From: Burkholderia sp. WAC0059
GTDB lineage: Bacteria > Pseudomonadota > Gammaproteobacteria > Burkholderiales > Burkholderiaceae
DNA: 64,000 nucleotides
Reading direction: 5' to 3'
Assembly: GCF_002870125.1 (NCBI RefSeq)
Contig: NZ_PNEO01000020.1
Span: 1 to 64,000 of the forward strand
In this document: piece by piece, positions 51,248-61,678 of the stretch
Layout: each line of letters begins with the position of its first letter
Numbering within the stretch: the first letter of the stretch is position 1
Program-made: the position numbers and the translations under genes
Notes under the pieces: model-generated
What the model saw: the letters and a program-made list of their open reading frames with translations, nothing else
Database searches by the model: none
Told to the model about the DNA's origin: nothing

Positions 51248-52305
51248 CTACGTGTAGCGGATGCGCGTCGGGAACATCTCCATGAGCATCGCCGATCGCA
51301 GCGTAGCCGTTTCCAGCGCCGGATTCGCGTAATGCGTGAGCGCCTTGAAGGGCGGGAGGTACACGAGCGCGGCCATCAGGCAGCCGGTCATGATGATGGG
51401 CTTGCGGCCGATCTTGTCGGAGAGCGAACCGAAGAAGAGGAAGAACGGCGCGCCGATCAGCAGCGCGAGCGCGATCAGGATGTTCGCGCTCGCGCCGTCC
51501 ACCTTCAGCGTTTGCGTGAGGAAGAACAGCGCGTGGAACTGGCCGGTGTGCCATACCACGGCCTGGCCGGCCGTCAGGCCGGCGAGCGCGAGAATCACGA
51601 TCTTCAGGTGCTTCCACTGGCCGAACGCCTCGGTGAGCGATGCCTTCGAAATCCTGCCTTCGGTCTTGATGCGCTTGAACACGGGCGATTCGCCGAGCCG
51701 CAGCCGGACCCAGACCGAGATGGCGAGCAGCAGGATCGACGCGACGAACGGAATACGCCACGCCCAGGCGGCGGGACGTTTCCTCGCCCACGGACGTGCG
51801 CACGCCGAGAATCACGAGCAGCGAGAGAAAGAGGCCGAGCGTGGCGGTCGTCTGTATTCACGAGGTGTAGACGCCGCGCCGGTCGATGGGCGCGTGTTCG
51901 GCGAGGTAAGGTGGGGCGCTGCCGTATTCGCTGCCGAGCGCGAGCCCCTGCAGCAGCCGCATCGCGATGAAGAGCGCCGGCGAGGCGATGCCGATCGACG
52001 CGTAGCCGGGCAGGAAGCCGACCACGAAGGTGGATAGCCCCATGACGACGATCGTGACGAGGAACGTGTGCTTGCGTCCGGCGAGGTCGCCGAGCCGGCC
52101 GGACGGCGAAGCCGGACAGCGCGAAAATGAAGACCGCCGTGCGGTTGACGCCGGAAAAGAAGCTCTTGCCGATGAGGGCCGCCAGCGTGCCGGCCAGATA
52201 GAAGTCGTACCATTCGAACACGGTGCCGAGCGACGACGCGAAAATATCCCGCTTTTCCTCGCCCGTCATCGGCGAATGCGAGATCTGTCCGCCAAGGGTT
52301 GCCAT
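51248..52305 (-). pseudogene. MHS-family MFS transporter, frameshifted and truncated
   Basis: N-terminal SLGTVFEWYDFYLAGTLAAL (residues ~24-43), then a frameshift near 52110; FLPGYASIGIASPALFIAMR and LLQGLALGSEYGSAPPYLAE in another frame, a stop near 51858, more frameshifts; finally LKVDGASANILIALALLIGA to FPTRIRYT. The C-terminal third is missing. Family members (ShiA/ProP type) are ~430-550 residues. An intact transporter probably stood upstream of the two-component genes before the neighbouring rearrangement. Confidence 0.85.
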
Positions 52306-52449
52306 GGTCGTCTCCCATATCGATTTGTACGGCGCAGAACGCTCCCGTGCCGATTATCGGGGCATAAACTTATGGGGTACTGATGTTTTTGGTGGCAGAA
52401 AATCCGGTGGTCGACGCGGGGAAATCCGCATGAAACGCTTCGCGAACCA

Positions 52450-54003
52450 TCACGTTTCGTCGCGTGCGGGCAGCGTCACGCGGACTAGCGTGCCCGCCAT
52501 GCGCGGATGTTCCTCGTAGACGTGGTCGTCGATGGCGAGCGTGCCGCCGTGCATCGAGACGATCTCGCGCACGATGGCGAGGCCGAGGCCGCTGCCGTCG
52601 CCTTCGCGGCCGAGAATCCGGTAGAAGCGCTCGACCACGTGCTCGCGTTCGGCGGCGGGAATGCCGGGTCCGGTGTCCTCGACTTCGAGATGTACGGCGC
52701 GCGCGGCGGGCTCGGGCCGCACGCGCACGGTGACGCGTCCGCCGGCGGGCGTGTAGCGGATCGCGTTGTCGATCAGGTTCGAGAGCATTTCGCGCAGCAT
52801 GACGGCGTGGCCGTTCACCCAGGCATGCGCAGCGTCGTCGTCGCCGTCGGGGCCTTCGTAGCCGAGGTCCATGCGTCTGGCGAGCGCGGCCGGCACCCAG
52901 TCCCGTATCGTCTGACGGGCAAGCCCGGTCGCATCGAGGGGCGCGAAGGTCTGCCCCGAGAGCCGGTTTTCGGCGCGCGCGAGCGCGAGCAATTGCGTAA
53001 TGAGGCGCGCGGCGTGTCCGGAGCTCGTCGCGATCTGCTCGAGCGAGCGATGCACCTCGGGCGGCGCGTCCTGGCGCAGCGCCAGCTCGGCCTGGGTGCG
53101 CAGGCCGGCGAGCGGCGTCTTCATCTGGTGCGCGGCGTCGGCGATGAAGCGCCGCTGCAGTTCCATGTTCTGTTCGAGACGCGTCAGCAGGTCGTTGAAC
53201 GAGGTGACGAGCGGCTCGATTTCGGGCGGCGCGCGGCGCGCCTCGAGCGGCGAGAGATCGTCGGGACGGCGCGTCAGCAGGTTCGACTGCAGCGCGGTGA
53301 GCGGCGCGAGCCCGCGCGAGAGGCCGAACCAGACGAGCACGATCGCGAGCGGCAGGATGACGAATTGCGGCAGGATCACGCCCTTGATGATGTCGTTCGC
53401 GAGCGCGCGGCGCCGGTCGAGCGTTTCGGCCACCTGGACGAGGGCGGGCTGCGCGCCAGGTATGTGCGCCAGCTCGACCGTCGTGTAGGCGACGCGGATG
53501 TCGATGCCGTGCAGCGTGTCGTCGCGAAACTCGACGACGCCCGGTTGCGGTCGGTCCTCGTCGCGCGGCAGCGGGATGTCGCGGTCGCCGCCGACGAGTT
53601 CGCCGCGGCCGCCGAGCACCTGGAAGTACGTGCTGTCGAGGTTGTCGGCGCGCAGAAAGTCGCGCGCCGCTTCGGGAAGCGCGAGTTCCGCGACGCCGTT
53701 GACCGGCTGGATCTGCCGGGCGAGTACGTAGGCGTCGGTTTCCAGCGTCTGGTCGAACGGGCCGTTGGCGATCGACTTCGCGACGAGCCAGGTGACGGCG
53801 ATGCTCATCGGCCAGAGCAGCAGCAGCGGGGCCAGCATCCAGTCGAGAATTTCGCCGAAGAGCGAACGCGGCCGGCCTTGCGCCGCAGCCTCGGTCTCGT
53901 CGGGCGGCGCGAACGGGTTCGCGTAGCGCGCGTCGCGCGCCGCGTCGTCGAGCGCGTCGGCCGGCGGCGGAGCGTGCGCGGCGTGGACGGGCCCGGTCGT
54001 CAT
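52450..54003 (-). CDS. Sensor histidine kinase (TctE/QseC-like)
   Basis: 517 residues. Long N-terminal cytoplasmic extension (Ala/Pro-rich), TM1 at ~52-75, a ~140-residue periplasmic sensor, TM2 at ~218-240, HAMP, then the H-box FIADAAHQMKTPLAGLR with phospho-His near 290, N-box MLSNLIDNAIRYTP, G1 DTGPGIP and G2 GSGLGLAIV. All catalytic parts are present. It starts 13 bp after the response regulator stop on the same strand, so they form one operon. The related TctE senses tricarboxylates; the ligand here is unknown. Confidence 0.92.
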   Translation of the reverse strand: MTTGPVHAAHAPPPADALDDAARDARYANPFAPPDETEAAAQGRPRSLFGEILDWMLAPLLLLWPMSIAVTWLVAKSIANGPFDQTLETDAYVLARQIQPVNGVAELALPEAARDFLRADNLDSTYFQVLGGRGELVGGDRDIPLPRDEDRPQPGVVEFRDDTLHGIDIRVAYTTVELAHIPGAQPALVQVAETLDRRRALANDIIKGVILPQFVILPLAIVLVWFGLSRGLAPLTALQSNLLTRRPDDLSPLEARRAPPEIEPLVTSFNDLLTRLEQNMELQRRFIADAAHQMKTPLAGLRTQAELALRQDAPPEVHRSLEQIATSSGHAARLITQLLALARAENRLSGQTFAPLDATGLARQTIRDWVPAALARRMDLGYEGPDGDDDAAHAWVNGHAVMLREMLSNLIDNAIRYTPAGGRVTVRVRPEPAARAVHLEVEDTGPGIPAAEREHVVERFYRILGREGDGSGLGLAIVREIVSMHGGTLAIDDHVYEEHPRMAGTLVRVTLPARDET

Positions 54004-54016
54004 TAGTCGGACTCCC

Positions 54017-54832
54017 TTATTTGCAGTCGTGGCCGGCCGGCAGCGCGGACGAGGCTTCCGGCGTCCGGGTCGGCGTCCGGCCGGTCGCCGGGTTGGGTGT
54101 CCGGCCGGACGTCAGGTCGGGTGCCGGGTCGGGCATCGGGTTGAGTGTCGGCGCGCCGACGGTCGGCGCCTCGCGTTCGATGCAGTAGCCGATCCCGCGC
54201 ACCGTCACGATCCGCACGCCGCCGGCCTCGAGCTTCTTTCTGAGCCGGTGCACGTAGACCTCGATCGCGTTGTTGCTGACTTCCTCGCCCCACGCGCACA
54301 GATGGTCGACCAGTTGCTCCTTCGAGACCAGCCGGCCGAGTCGCTGCAGCAGCACTTCGAGCAGGCCCAGCTCGCGGGCCGAGAGGTCAAGCGCCTGGTC
54401 GTGGATGCGCGCAACGCGCCCCACCTGGTCGAACGACAGGGGGCCGTGACGCACGACCGTCGGGCCGCCGCCCGCGCCGCGGCGCGTCAGCGCGCGCACG
54501 CGCGCCTCCAGCTCGTTTAGCGCGAACGGTTTGGCCATGTAGTCGTCCGCGCCGAGGTCGAGCCCCTTGACGCGCTCGTCGACGCTGTCGGCCGCGCTCA
54601 GGATCAGCACGGGCAGGTTCGAGTTGCGCGCGCGCAGCCGGCGCAGCACCTCGAGGCCGGACAGGCGCGGCAGGCCGAGGTCGAGGATGAGCAGGTCGAA
54701 GGTTTCGAGCGACAGCGCGGCGTCGGCTTCGGCGCCGTTCTTCACGTGATCGACGGCGTAGGCCGACTGGCGGAGTGATCGGACGAGGCCGTCCGCGAGT
54801 ATGCTGTCGTCTTCGGCAATGAGAATTCGCAT
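54017..54832 (-). CDS. OmpR-family response regulator
   Basis: 271 residues. Receiver domain from [20 protein letters not shown] with phospho-acceptor in [13 protein letters not shown], Lys near 100 in YMAKPF; DNA-binding winged helix in [20 protein letters not shown] and [21 protein letters not shown] ~50-residue Pro/Thr/Asp-rich tail ([18 protein letters not shown]) follows the domain; the family normally stops at about 220. The ATG at 54832 gives the normal N-terminus. Partner of the downstream kinase; divergent from recA. Confidence 0.92.
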   Translation of the reverse strand: MRILIAEDDSILADGLVRSLRQSAYAVDHVKNGAEADAALSLETFDLLILDLGLPRLSGLEVLRRLRARNSNLPVLILSAADSVDERVKGLDLGADDYMAKPFALNELEARVRALTRRGAGGGPTVVRHGPLSFDQVGRVARIHDQALDLSARELGLLEVLLQRLGRLVSKEQLVDHLCAWGEEVSNNAIEVYVHRLRKKLEAGGVRIVTVRGIGYCIEREAPTVGAPTLNPMPDPAPDLTSGRTPNPATGRTPTRTPEASSALPAGHDCK

Positions 54833-54972
54833 GGGTGCGCCCAGTCTCGCCTGGACCGGCGCCGGCTGGCGGGCGGCGCGCGGCGGTCTCCATAAGGTGG
54901 TGGTTATGGCAGCGGGCTTCGCCGGTCGGCCGGATGATGGCCGAACGAGCCCAACGGGGCTTGCTAAAACCA

Positions 54973-54988
54973 CTGTTTTTTTATACAG
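54973..54988. promoter_or_regulatory. LexA (SOS) box of recA
   Basis: CTGTTTTTTTATACAG: CTG-N10-CAG, a full match to the gamma/beta-proteobacterial SOS consensus, 139 bp before the recA start. It sits in an otherwise GC-rich 295-bp gap (54833-55127) that also holds the divergent response regulator promoter. No other element is obvious. Confidence 0.85.
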
Positions 54989-55127
54989 TATCCGGGTTGC
55001 GCGCGCGAACTGCGCCGTTCCACGGAAAGTGCCCGGAGTAGTGGGCGGATATAGTGGGCTGACGAAGTGGACCAGCAGCGGCCGCGCACCCGCCTCGGAC
55101 GCCGTTCATCATAGCAAAGGACGATTC

Positions 55128-56213
55128 ATGGAAGATAGCAAGAAAGGCCCGGCTGGACTGACTGCCGAGAAGGGCAAGGCACTGGCCGCCGCGCTCGCGC
55201 AGATCGAAAAGCAGTTCGGCAAGGGGTCGATCATGCGGCTCGGCGACGGCGAGGTCGTCGAGAACATCCAGGTGGTGTCCACGGGCTCGCTCGGGCTCGA
55301 CATCGCGCTCGGCGTGGGCGGCCTGCCGCGCGGTCGGGTAGTCGAAATCTACGGTCCGGAATCCTCGGGCAAGACCACGCTCACGCTCCAGGTGGTCGCC
55401 GAAATGCAGAAGCTCGGCGGCACCGCAGCGTTCATCGACGCGGAACACGCGCTCGACGTCCAGTACGCGTCGAAGCTCGGCGTCAACGTGCCGGAACTGC
55501 TGATCTCGCAGCCCGACACCGGCGAGCAGGCGCTCGAAATTACGGACGCGCTGGTGCGCTCGGGTTCGATCGACATGATCGTCATCGACTCGGTCGCGGC
55601 GCTCGTGCCGAAGGCCGAAATCGAAGGCGAGATGGGCGATTCGCTGCCGGGCCTACAGGCGCGGCTAATGTCGCAGGCGCTGCGCAAGCTGACCGGCTCG
55701 ATCAAGCGCACGAACTGTCTCGTCATCTTCATCAACCAGATCCGCATGAAGATCGGCGTGATGTTCGGCAATCCGGAAACCACGACGGGCGGCAACGCGC
55801 TGAAGTTCTATTCGTCGGTGCGGCTCGACATTCGCCGGATCGGCTCGATCAAGAAGAACGACGAGGTGATCGGCAACGAAACGCGCGTGAAGGTCGTCAA
55901 GAACAAGGTGTCGCCGCCGTTCCGCGAAGCGGTGTTCGACATCCTGTACGGCGAGGGCATTTCGCGCCAGGGCGAAATCGTCGACCTCGGCGTGCAGGCG
56001 AAGATTGTCGACAAGGCCGGCGCCTGGTACAGCTATAACGGCGAGCGCATCGGTCAGGGCAAGGACAACGCGCGGGAGTTCCTGCGCGAGAACGCCGACA
56101 TCGCGCGCGAAATCGAAAACCGTATCCGCGAATCGCTGGGCGTGATCGCCATGCCGGCCGGCTTGCCCTTGCCTGCCGGCGGCGAAGAGGAAATCGCGGA
56201 CGAAGAAGAGTAA
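55128..56213 (+). CDS. recA: Recombinase RecA
   Basis: 361 residues. Walker [11 protein letters not shown] (residues ~75-84), [20 protein letters not shown] (Walker B), the L1 loop [20 protein letters not shown] and L2 [20 protein letters not shown], and an acidic C-terminus ending ADEEE. AAAGGA precedes the ATG; the upstream in-frame extension is not RecA. It drives strand exchange and LexA cleavage. SOS control is expected from the LexA box. recX follows 7 bp downstream. Confidence 0.98.
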   Translation: MEDSKKGPAGLTAEKGKALAAALAQIEKQFGKGSIMRLGDGEVVENIQVVSTGSLGLDIALGVGGLPRGRVVEIYGPESSGKTTLTLQVVAEMQKLGGTAAFIDAEHALDVQYASKLGVNVPELLISQPDTGEQALEITDALVRSGSIDMIVIDSVAALVPKAEIEGEMGDSLPGLQARLMSQALRKLTGSIKRTNCLVIFINQIRMKIGVMFGNPETTTGGNALKFYSSVRLDIRRIGSIKKNDEVIGNETRVKVVKNKVSPPFREAVFDILYGEGISRQGEIVDLGVQAKIVDKAGAWYSYNGERIGQGKDNAREFLRENADIAREIENRIRESLGVIAMPAGLPLPAGGEEEIADEEE

Positions 56214-56220
56214 GCATCAC

Positions 56221-56796
56221 GTGATCCGCAAGGATGCGGTTTCGCCCGATGCCGCCGCCGTGCATGACGCCGGCGGATTGCAGGGCGAGACCGGCGACGG
56301 AGGCCGGCAGTCTTCGCGCGCCTCGTCCTCTGAACCGCAGCGCCCCGGCCGTTCGCTGAAGGCCCGGGCGCTCAATTATTTGTCGCGTCGCGAGTACAGC
56401 CGGGCGGAACTGTCGCGCAAGCTGATGCCGCACGCCGAGAGCGCCGACGCGCTCGAGTCGCTGCTCGATGCGCTGACGCGGGAAGGCTGGCTGTCCGACG
56501 CGAGGTTTGCCGAAAGCGTCGTGCATCGGCGGGCCGCGCGAATGGGCGTCAACCGCATCGTCAGCGAGCTGAGGCGTCATGCGGTCGGCGACGCGTTGAT
56601 CGAGGCCGTCGGTTCCCAGTTGCGCGAGACCGAACTGACGCGGGCTCAAGCCGTCTGGCGAAAGAAATACGGGCAGCTTCCCACGTCCCCCGCGGAGCGG
56701 GCCCGACAGGCCCGTTTTCTGGCGGCGCGCGGTTTTTCCATGGGCACGATCGGAAAAATACTCAGGGGCCTCGACGACGAATGGGGCGATGCCTGA
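56221..56796 (+). CDS. recX: Regulatory protein RecX
   Basis: 191 residues from a GTG start immediately after recA (7 bp). The RecX helical repeats are seen in SLKARALNYLSRREYSRAEL, LLDALTREGWLSDARFAESV and RARQARFLAARGFSMGTIGK. An ~40-residue Ser/Gly-rich N-terminal extension precedes the domain. RecX inhibits RecA filament growth. Position after recA confirms the call. Confidence 0.95.
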   Translation: MIRKDAVSPDAAAVHDAGGLQGETGDGGRQSSRASSSEPQRPGRSLKARALNYLSRREYSRAELSRKLMPHAESADALESLLDALTREGWLSDARFAESVVHRRAARMGVNRIVSELRRHAVGDALIEAVGSQLRETELTRAQAVWRKKYGQLPTSPAERARQARFLAARGFSMGTIGKILRGLDDEWGDA

Positions 56797-56924
56797 GCGC
56801 GGGAAACTTTCAAATTCCTTCTGTATCTGGCCCCGCCGAGCCTTGCTGGCTGTGCTTCCGGGGCTGTCTTAAATACCCTCTATGCTAAGATTGTGAAGTT
56901 TTCCAATCCGGTCTTACCTCTAGC

Positions 56925-57698
56925 ATGCCGCTTTCCCCGCCCGTATCCCGCCAGTTGCGTCATCAGCGTGCGGTCCGGGCGGTTGCTTACGAGCGCGAAG
57001 ACGGCCTGTGGGACATCGAGGCGTGCCTGACCGACCATAAGCCGCGCGACGTCGCGCTGGCTGGCGGTCTTCGGCCCAACGGTCTGCCGATCCATGAACT
57101 CTGGCTTCGCATCACGATCGATCGCAAGCTTACCGTCGTCGACGCCGAGGCGTCGTCCGACTGGGCGCCGTATGCGGGCCTCTGTCAGGCAGCCAATTCC
57201 TCCTATCGGGCTCTCGTCGGGCTCAATCTGCTGCAAAACTTCCGCCGCGAAGCCAGTCGGCTCCTCGGAGGCACCGTGGGGTGCACGCACCTCACCGAGC
57301 TCTGCGGAGTGCTGCCGACGGTGGCCATCCAGGCCTTCGCCGGGGAAGTGTGGGATTCGCGCACCGGCTCGCCGGGCGACGAGCCGGAATCGCAAGCCGG
57401 CAACCCGGCCGACGGGCGCGCTTCCGTCGGCGAAGCACCGCCTTTTCAGCTCGGCCGCTGCCATGCGCTGCGGTTCGACGGCGAGGCGGTGCGGCAGTTT
57501 TATCCGCGCTGGTACGCTCACGCGCCGCGTCCGGCCGGGCGCGGCGCGGACGAGGCCGGCGTGCGTACGGATCACGGCCCCCGCTCCGGCGGCGAGACCG
57601 GCGTCCTGTCGCGCATGAACCGGAACAGCGGAAACGAAGTTCAATCCACCTCTCAGACTGAAGGAATCACGCATGAAGATTCACGAGTACCAGGGTAA
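56925..57698 (+). CDS. DUF2889 protein
   Basis: 257 residues. [55 protein letters not shown] and [20 protein letters not shown] are the DUF2889 core (1-150); the C-terminal ~100 residues are low-complexity and variable. No known activity. It overlaps the sucC start by 26 bp in another frame, so coupling with the TCA gene pair is likely. Constant neighbour of sucCD in Burkholderia, as I recall. Confidence 0.85.
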   Translation: MPLSPPVSRQLRHQRAVRAVAYEREDGLWDIEACLTDHKPRDVALAGGLRPNGLPIHELWLRITIDRKLTVVDAEASSDWAPYAGLCQAANSSYRALVGLNLLQNFRREASRLLGGTVGCTHLTELCGVLPTVAIQAFAGEVWDSRTGSPGDEPESQAGNPADGRASVGEAPPFQLGRCHALRFDGEAVRQFYPRWYAHAPRPAGRGADEAGVRTDHGPRSGGETGVLSRMNRNSGNEVQSTSQTEGITHEDSRVPG

Positions 57699-58842
57699 GG
57701 AAATCCTGCGGAAATTCGGAGTCGCGGTCCCGCGCGGCAAGCCGGTGTTCTCGGTGGACGACGCGGTCAAGGCCGCCGAGGAGCTGGGCGGTCCGGTGTG
57801 GGTCGTCAAGGCCCAGATCCATGCGGGCGGCCGCGGCAAGGGCGGCGGCGTGAAGGTCGCGAAGTCGCTGGATCAGGTGCGTGAGTACGCGAACCAGATT
57901 CTCGGCATGCAGCTCGTCACGCACCAGACCGGTCCGGAAGGCCAGAAGGTGAACCGTCTGCTCGTCGAGGAAGGCGCCGACATCAAGACGGAACTGTACG
58001 TCGGCCTCGTGATCGACCGCGTGACGCAGAAGATCGTCGTCATGGGCTCGAAGGAAGGCGGCATGGAGATCGAGGAAGTCGCCTCCAAGACGCCCGAGGC
58101 GATCCACAAGGTGTTCGTCGAGCCGTCGAAGGGTCTGCAGGACGCCGAAGCCGACGATCTCGCGAAGAAGATCGGCGTACCCGACGCCTCGATCCCGCAA
58201 GCGCGTTCGATCCTGCAGGGCCTCTACAAGGCGTTCTGGGAAACCGACGCGTCGCTCGCCGAAATCAACCCGCTGATCCTGACCGGCGACGGCAAGGTGA
58301 TCGCGCTCGACGCGAAGTTCAACTTCGACTCGAACGCGCTGTTCCGTCATCCGGAAATCGTCGCGTACCGTGACCTCGACGAAGAAGATCCGGCCGAAAT
58401 CGAGGCATCGAAGTTCGACCTCGCCTACATCTCGCTCGACGGCAACATCGGCTGCCTCGTGAACGGCGCGGGTCTCGCGATGGCGACGATGGACACGATC
58501 AAGCTGTTCGGCGGCGAGCCGGCCAATTTCCTCGACGTCGGCGGCGGCGCGACGACCGAGAAGGTGACCGAAGCCTTCAAGCTGATGCTGAAGAATCCGG
58601 GCCTGAAGGCGATTCTCGTCAACATCTTCGGCGGCATCATGCGCTGCGACGTGATCGCCGAAGGCGTGATCGCGGCGTCGAAGGCCGTCGACCTGAAGGT
58701 GCCGCTCGTCGTGCGCATGAAGGGCACGAACGAAGACCTCGGCAAGAAGATGCTGGCCGATTCCGGTCTGCCGATCATCTCGGCGGACAGCATGGAAGAA
58801 GCCGCGCAGAAGGTCGTCGCGGCCGCCGAAGGCAAGAAGTAA
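57673..58842 (+). CDS. sucC: Succinyl-CoA synthetase subunit beta
   Basis: 389 residues. ATP-grasp N-terminus [40 protein letters not shown] (nucleotide loop), [20 protein letters not shown], and CoA-ligase part [40 protein letters not shown]. With SucD it makes succinyl-CoA from succinate, CoA and ATP/ADP in the TCA cycle. GAAGGAATC precedes the ATG. sucD lies 109 bp downstream. Confidence 0.98.
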   Translation: MKIHEYQGKEILRKFGVAVPRGKPVFSVDDAVKAAEELGGPVWVVKAQIHAGGRGKGGGVKVAKSLDQVREYANQILGMQLVTHQTGPEGQKVNRLLVEEGADIKTELYVGLVIDRVTQKIVVMGSKEGGMEIEEVASKTPEAIHKVFVEPSKGLQDAEADDLAKKIGVPDASIPQARSILQGLYKAFWETDASLAEINPLILTGDGKVIALDAKFNFDSNALFRHPEIVAYRDLDEEDPAEIEASKFDLAYISLDGNIGCLVNGAGLAMATMDTIKLFGGEPANFLDVGGGATTEKVTEAFKLMLKNPGLKAILVNIFGGIMRCDVIAEGVIAASKAVDLKVPLVVRMKGTNEDLGKKMLADSGLPIISADSMEEAAQKVVAAAEGKK

Positions 58843-58951
58843 GACACGCTTATCACCGGATACGAATGGCGGCGCGCGAGGCCGCCTGCGTCGCGGCGAT
58901 CCCGCGGCGACGCGGCGGATCGCGCGAAGCCAAACGAACAGAGGTCAATAC

Positions 58952-59833
58952 ATGTCGATTCTGATCAACAAAGACACCAAGGTCATCACGCAGGGCATCA
59001 CCGGCAAGACCGGGCAGTTCCATACGCGCGCCTGCCGTGATTACGCGAACGGCCGCGAAGCGTTCGTCGCGGGCGTGAACCCGAAGAAGGCCGGCGAGGA
59101 CTTCGAGGGCATTCCGATCTACGCGAACGTGCGCGAAGCGAAGCAAGCCACGGGCGCGACCGTGTCGGTCATCTACGTGCCGCCGGCGGGCGCCGCCGCC
59201 GCGATCTGGGAAGCCGTCGAGGCCGATCTCGATCTCGCGATCTGCATCACGGAAGGTATTCCGGTTCGCGACATGATCGAGGTGAAGGACCGCATGCGCC
59301 GCGAAAACCGCAAGACGCTGCTGCTCGGACCGAACTGCCCCGGCACGATCACGCCGGACGAGCTGAAGATCGGCATCATGCCGGGCCACATTCACAAGAA
59401 GGGCCGCATCGGCGTCGTGTCGCGTTCGGGCACGCTGACCTATGAAGCCGTGGGTCAACTGACGGCGCTCGGCCTCGGCCAGTCGTCGGCGGTCGGCATC
59501 GGTGGCGATCCGATCAACGGCCTGAAGCACATCGACGTGATGAAGATGTTCAACGACGATCCGGATACGGACGCCGTCATCATGATCGGCGAGATCGGCG
59601 GTCCGGACGAGGCGAACGCCGCTTACTGGATCAAGGACAACATGAAGAAGCCCGTGGTCGGCTTCATCGCGGGCGTCACGGCGCCTCCGGGCAAGCGCAT
59701 GGGCCACGCCGGCGCGCTGATCTCGGGCGGTGCGGACACGGCCGAAGCGAAGCTGGAAATCATGGACGCCTGCGGCATCAAGGTCACCAAGAATCCGTCG
59801 GAGATGGGTCGCCTGCTGAAGTCGGTGCTGTAA
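58952..59833 (+). CDS. sucD: Succinyl-CoA synthetase subunit alpha
   Basis: 293 residues. CoA-binding start [60 protein letters not shown], and the phospho-His region [10 protein letters not shown] (here [20 protein letters not shown]). Normal length. A good terminator follows, closing the sucCD unit. Confidence 0.98.
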   Translation: MSILINKDTKVITQGITGKTGQFHTRACRDYANGREAFVAGVNPKKAGEDFEGIPIYANVREAKQATGATVSVIYVPPAGAAAAIWEAVEADLDLAICITEGIPVRDMIEVKDRMRRENRKTLLLGPNCPGTITPDELKIGIMPGHIHKKGRIGVVSRSGTLTYEAVGQLTALGLGQSSAVGIGGDPINGLKHIDVMKMFNDDPDTDAVIMIGEIGGPDEANAAYWIKDNMKKPVVGFIAGVTAPPGKRMGHAGALISGGADTAEAKLEIMDACGIKVTKNPSEMGRLLKSVL

Positions 59834-59842
59834 ATCGAAAGA

Positions 59843-59878
59843 CGGCCGGCCCCGGTTCGCCGGGCCGGCCGCTTTTTT
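59843..59878 (+). terminator. Terminator after sucD
   Basis: CGGCCGGCCCCGG-TTCG-CCGGGCCGGCCG with one unpaired base, then C and six T. Confidence 0.9.
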
Positions 59879-60023
59879 GTTATGCTTTCGGAATCCTTTC
59901 GATGGGATTCCGGTTCGAGGCGAGGGAGCGGGCCATGCTCCCCCGCCTTTTTTATTGGCCGCCGCGCCGGTTTTTGCCGGGGCTCGCGCCTGAATTCGCG
60001 CCCTGGGTTCGTGCCCGTTCTCC

Positions 60024-60746
60024 ATGTCCGGTTTTTTTGCCACGCTCAACTGGAGCGCCGTGTTCCAGATCGTCGTGATCGACATTCTGCTTGGCGGCGA
60101 CAACGCCGTCGTCATCGCGCTCGCCTGTCGCGGTCTGCCCGAACGCCAGCGCTTCGCCGGCGTGCTGTGGGGGACCGTCGGCGCGATCGCGCTGCGCGTG
60201 CTGCTGGTCGGTTGCGCGGTCGTGCTGCTCAACGTGCCGCTGCTGAAGTTCGCGGGCGGCCTGCTGCTGCTCTGGATCGGCGTGCGGCTGCTCGCGCCGG
60301 CCGAGTCCGGGCACGCGGGCGTCAAGTCGGCCGATCGTCTGGCCGGTGCGATCAGGACCATCATCGTCGCGGACGCGGTGATGAGCCTCGACAACGTGGT
60401 GGCCATCGCGGGCGCCGCCGAGGCGGCGGACACGCAGCACCGCATCGCGCTCGTGATCTTCGGCCTGACGGCGAGCATTCCGCTCATCGTCTGGGGCAGC
60501 CAGTTCGTGCTGAAGCTGCTCGACCGTTTCCCTATCGTCGTGACGTTCGGCGCGGCGCTCCTCGGCTGGATCGCGGGCGGGCTGATCGTCAACGATCCGG
60601 CCGGCGATCGCTGGCCGCTGCTCGACACGCCCGTCGCCGTCTACGGAGCGAGTGCCGCCGGCGCGATTTTCGTCGTCGCGGCCGGATACGGGTTGAAGCG
60701 CCGCCGCGCGCGCGGCGCGGCCGGAAGCACCGCGGAGCCGCATTAG
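60024..60746 (+). CDS. TerC-family integral membrane protein
   Basis: 240 residues, about seven membrane helices. The two acidic motifs DILLGGDNAVVIALACRGLP and ADAVMSLDNVVAIAGAAEAA are the TerC signature (metal or anion coordination inside the membrane). The relatives YjbE/YkoY-type are linked to manganese export and metal loading of secreted proteins. No tellurite operon around. A terminator follows at 60816-60851. Confidence 0.9.
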   Translation: MSGFFATLNWSAVFQIVVIDILLGGDNAVVIALACRGLPERQRFAGVLWGTVGAIALRVLLVGCAVVLLNVPLLKFAGGLLLLWIGVRLLAPAESGHAGVKSADRLAGAIRTIIVADAVMSLDNVVAIAGAAEAADTQHRIALVIFGLTASIPLIVWGSQFVLKLLDRFPIVVTFGAALLGWIAGGLIVNDPAGDRWPLLDTPVAVYGASAAGAIFVVAAGYGLKRRRARGAAGSTAEPH

Positions 60747-60815
60747 CCTCGGCCCGGGCGGTGCGCGGAACCATCCGGCCGAGTGTCGGCGAAGCGATGT
60801 GCCGGCTACGATCGG

Positions 60816-60851
60816 AACGCCTGTCCACGGATCCGGACAGGCGTTTTTCGT
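60816..60851 (+). terminator. Terminator between terC and pilin gene
   Basis: AACGCCTGTCC, 8-base loop, GGACAGGCGTT and further T: an 11-bp perfect stem. Confidence 0.85.
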
Positions 60852-60866
60852 TTCGGGAGCCCGAGC

Positions 60867-61487
60867 ATGATCGTCACCGCCTTTTCCCTTCGTTTCGACG
60901 CGCCGCAAGCGGCGGCGAGGTGCGCCCGCGCGGGCGGACGTCCCGTGGCGAGCCTCGTCGACCGCCGCTGGCCGTCGTACGGCTTCACGCTGATCGAATT
61001 GATGATCGTGCTCGCGATCATCGGCGTGATCGCCGCCTACGCGATTCCCGCCTATCAGGACTATCTGGCGCGCAGCCGCGTCGGCGAAGGGCTGTCGCTC
61101 GCGTCGTCGGCCCGAATCGCCGTCGCGGAAAACGCGTCGAGCGGCACCGCGTTTTCCGCGGGATTTTCTGCGCCGACGGCGACACGCAACGTGGAGTCGG
61201 TGAGCGTCGACGACGACACCGGGCAGATTACCGTCGCGTTCACGCCGCGCGTGGCGCCGGCGGGCAACAACACGCTCGTGCTCGTGCCCTCGGTGCCCGA
61301 CAACACCGACGCGCCGACGGCTCGCGTTCCGCTCGAGAAAGGCAGCGTGCAGGGCGGCTCAGTCACGTGGGAATGCTTCGTGGGCGGCAAGTCCGCTTCG
61401 TCGCTGGGCGCGCCGGGCGCGGGACCCGCGCCTTCGGAAACGCCGACGCTGCCGTCGAATCTCGCCCCGCCCGAATGCCGCGCGTGA
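60867..61487 (+). CDS. Type IV pilin (PilA-like prepilin) with long leader
   Basis: 206 residues from the ATG at 60867 (GGGAGC upstream). The class III signal is [19 protein letters not shown], cleaved after Gly39, with Glu5 of the mature chain present. A 39-residue leader is far longer than the usual 6-15; a start nearer the cleavage site is not available as ATG, so an alternative GTG/TTG start remains possible. The mature pilin is about 167 residues, with [19 protein letters not shown] next, and two C-terminal-region Cys (WECFVGG, PPECRA) that could form the D-loop disulfide. Directly upstream of a pglL-like gene, so probably glycosylated. Confidence 0.88.
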   Translation: MIVTAFSLRFDAPQAAARCARAGGRPVASLVDRRWPSYGFTLIELMIVLAIIGVIAAYAIPAYQDYLARSRVGEGLSLASSARIAVAENASSGTAFSAGFSAPTATRNVESVSVDDDTGQITVAFTPRVAPAGNNTLVLVPSVPDNTDAPTARVPLEKGSVQGGSVTWECFVGGKSASSLGAPGAGPAPSETPTLPSNLAPPECRA

Positions 61488-61678
61488 GCGTAACGACGCC
61501 GGCATGACGCAGCGCGGGGTCGCGCCGTCGGGCACGGTCGGCCCCTGCCGATACGTCGTCCGGATCGAATCCGGCCGGCTGAAACGGCGGCCTGCAAGGC
61601 CACTCTTTCCGCTCCTCGTCCGCACAGAGCGGGAAAAGTTTTGTATAGTGCGCCGATTGCTGTCGCCCCCGGTTACTC

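Noticed and set aside
52507-54006. 499-residue plus-strand frame opposite the histidine kinase
   Set aside because: Arg/Val/Ala-rich shadow of a gene with complete kinase motifs.
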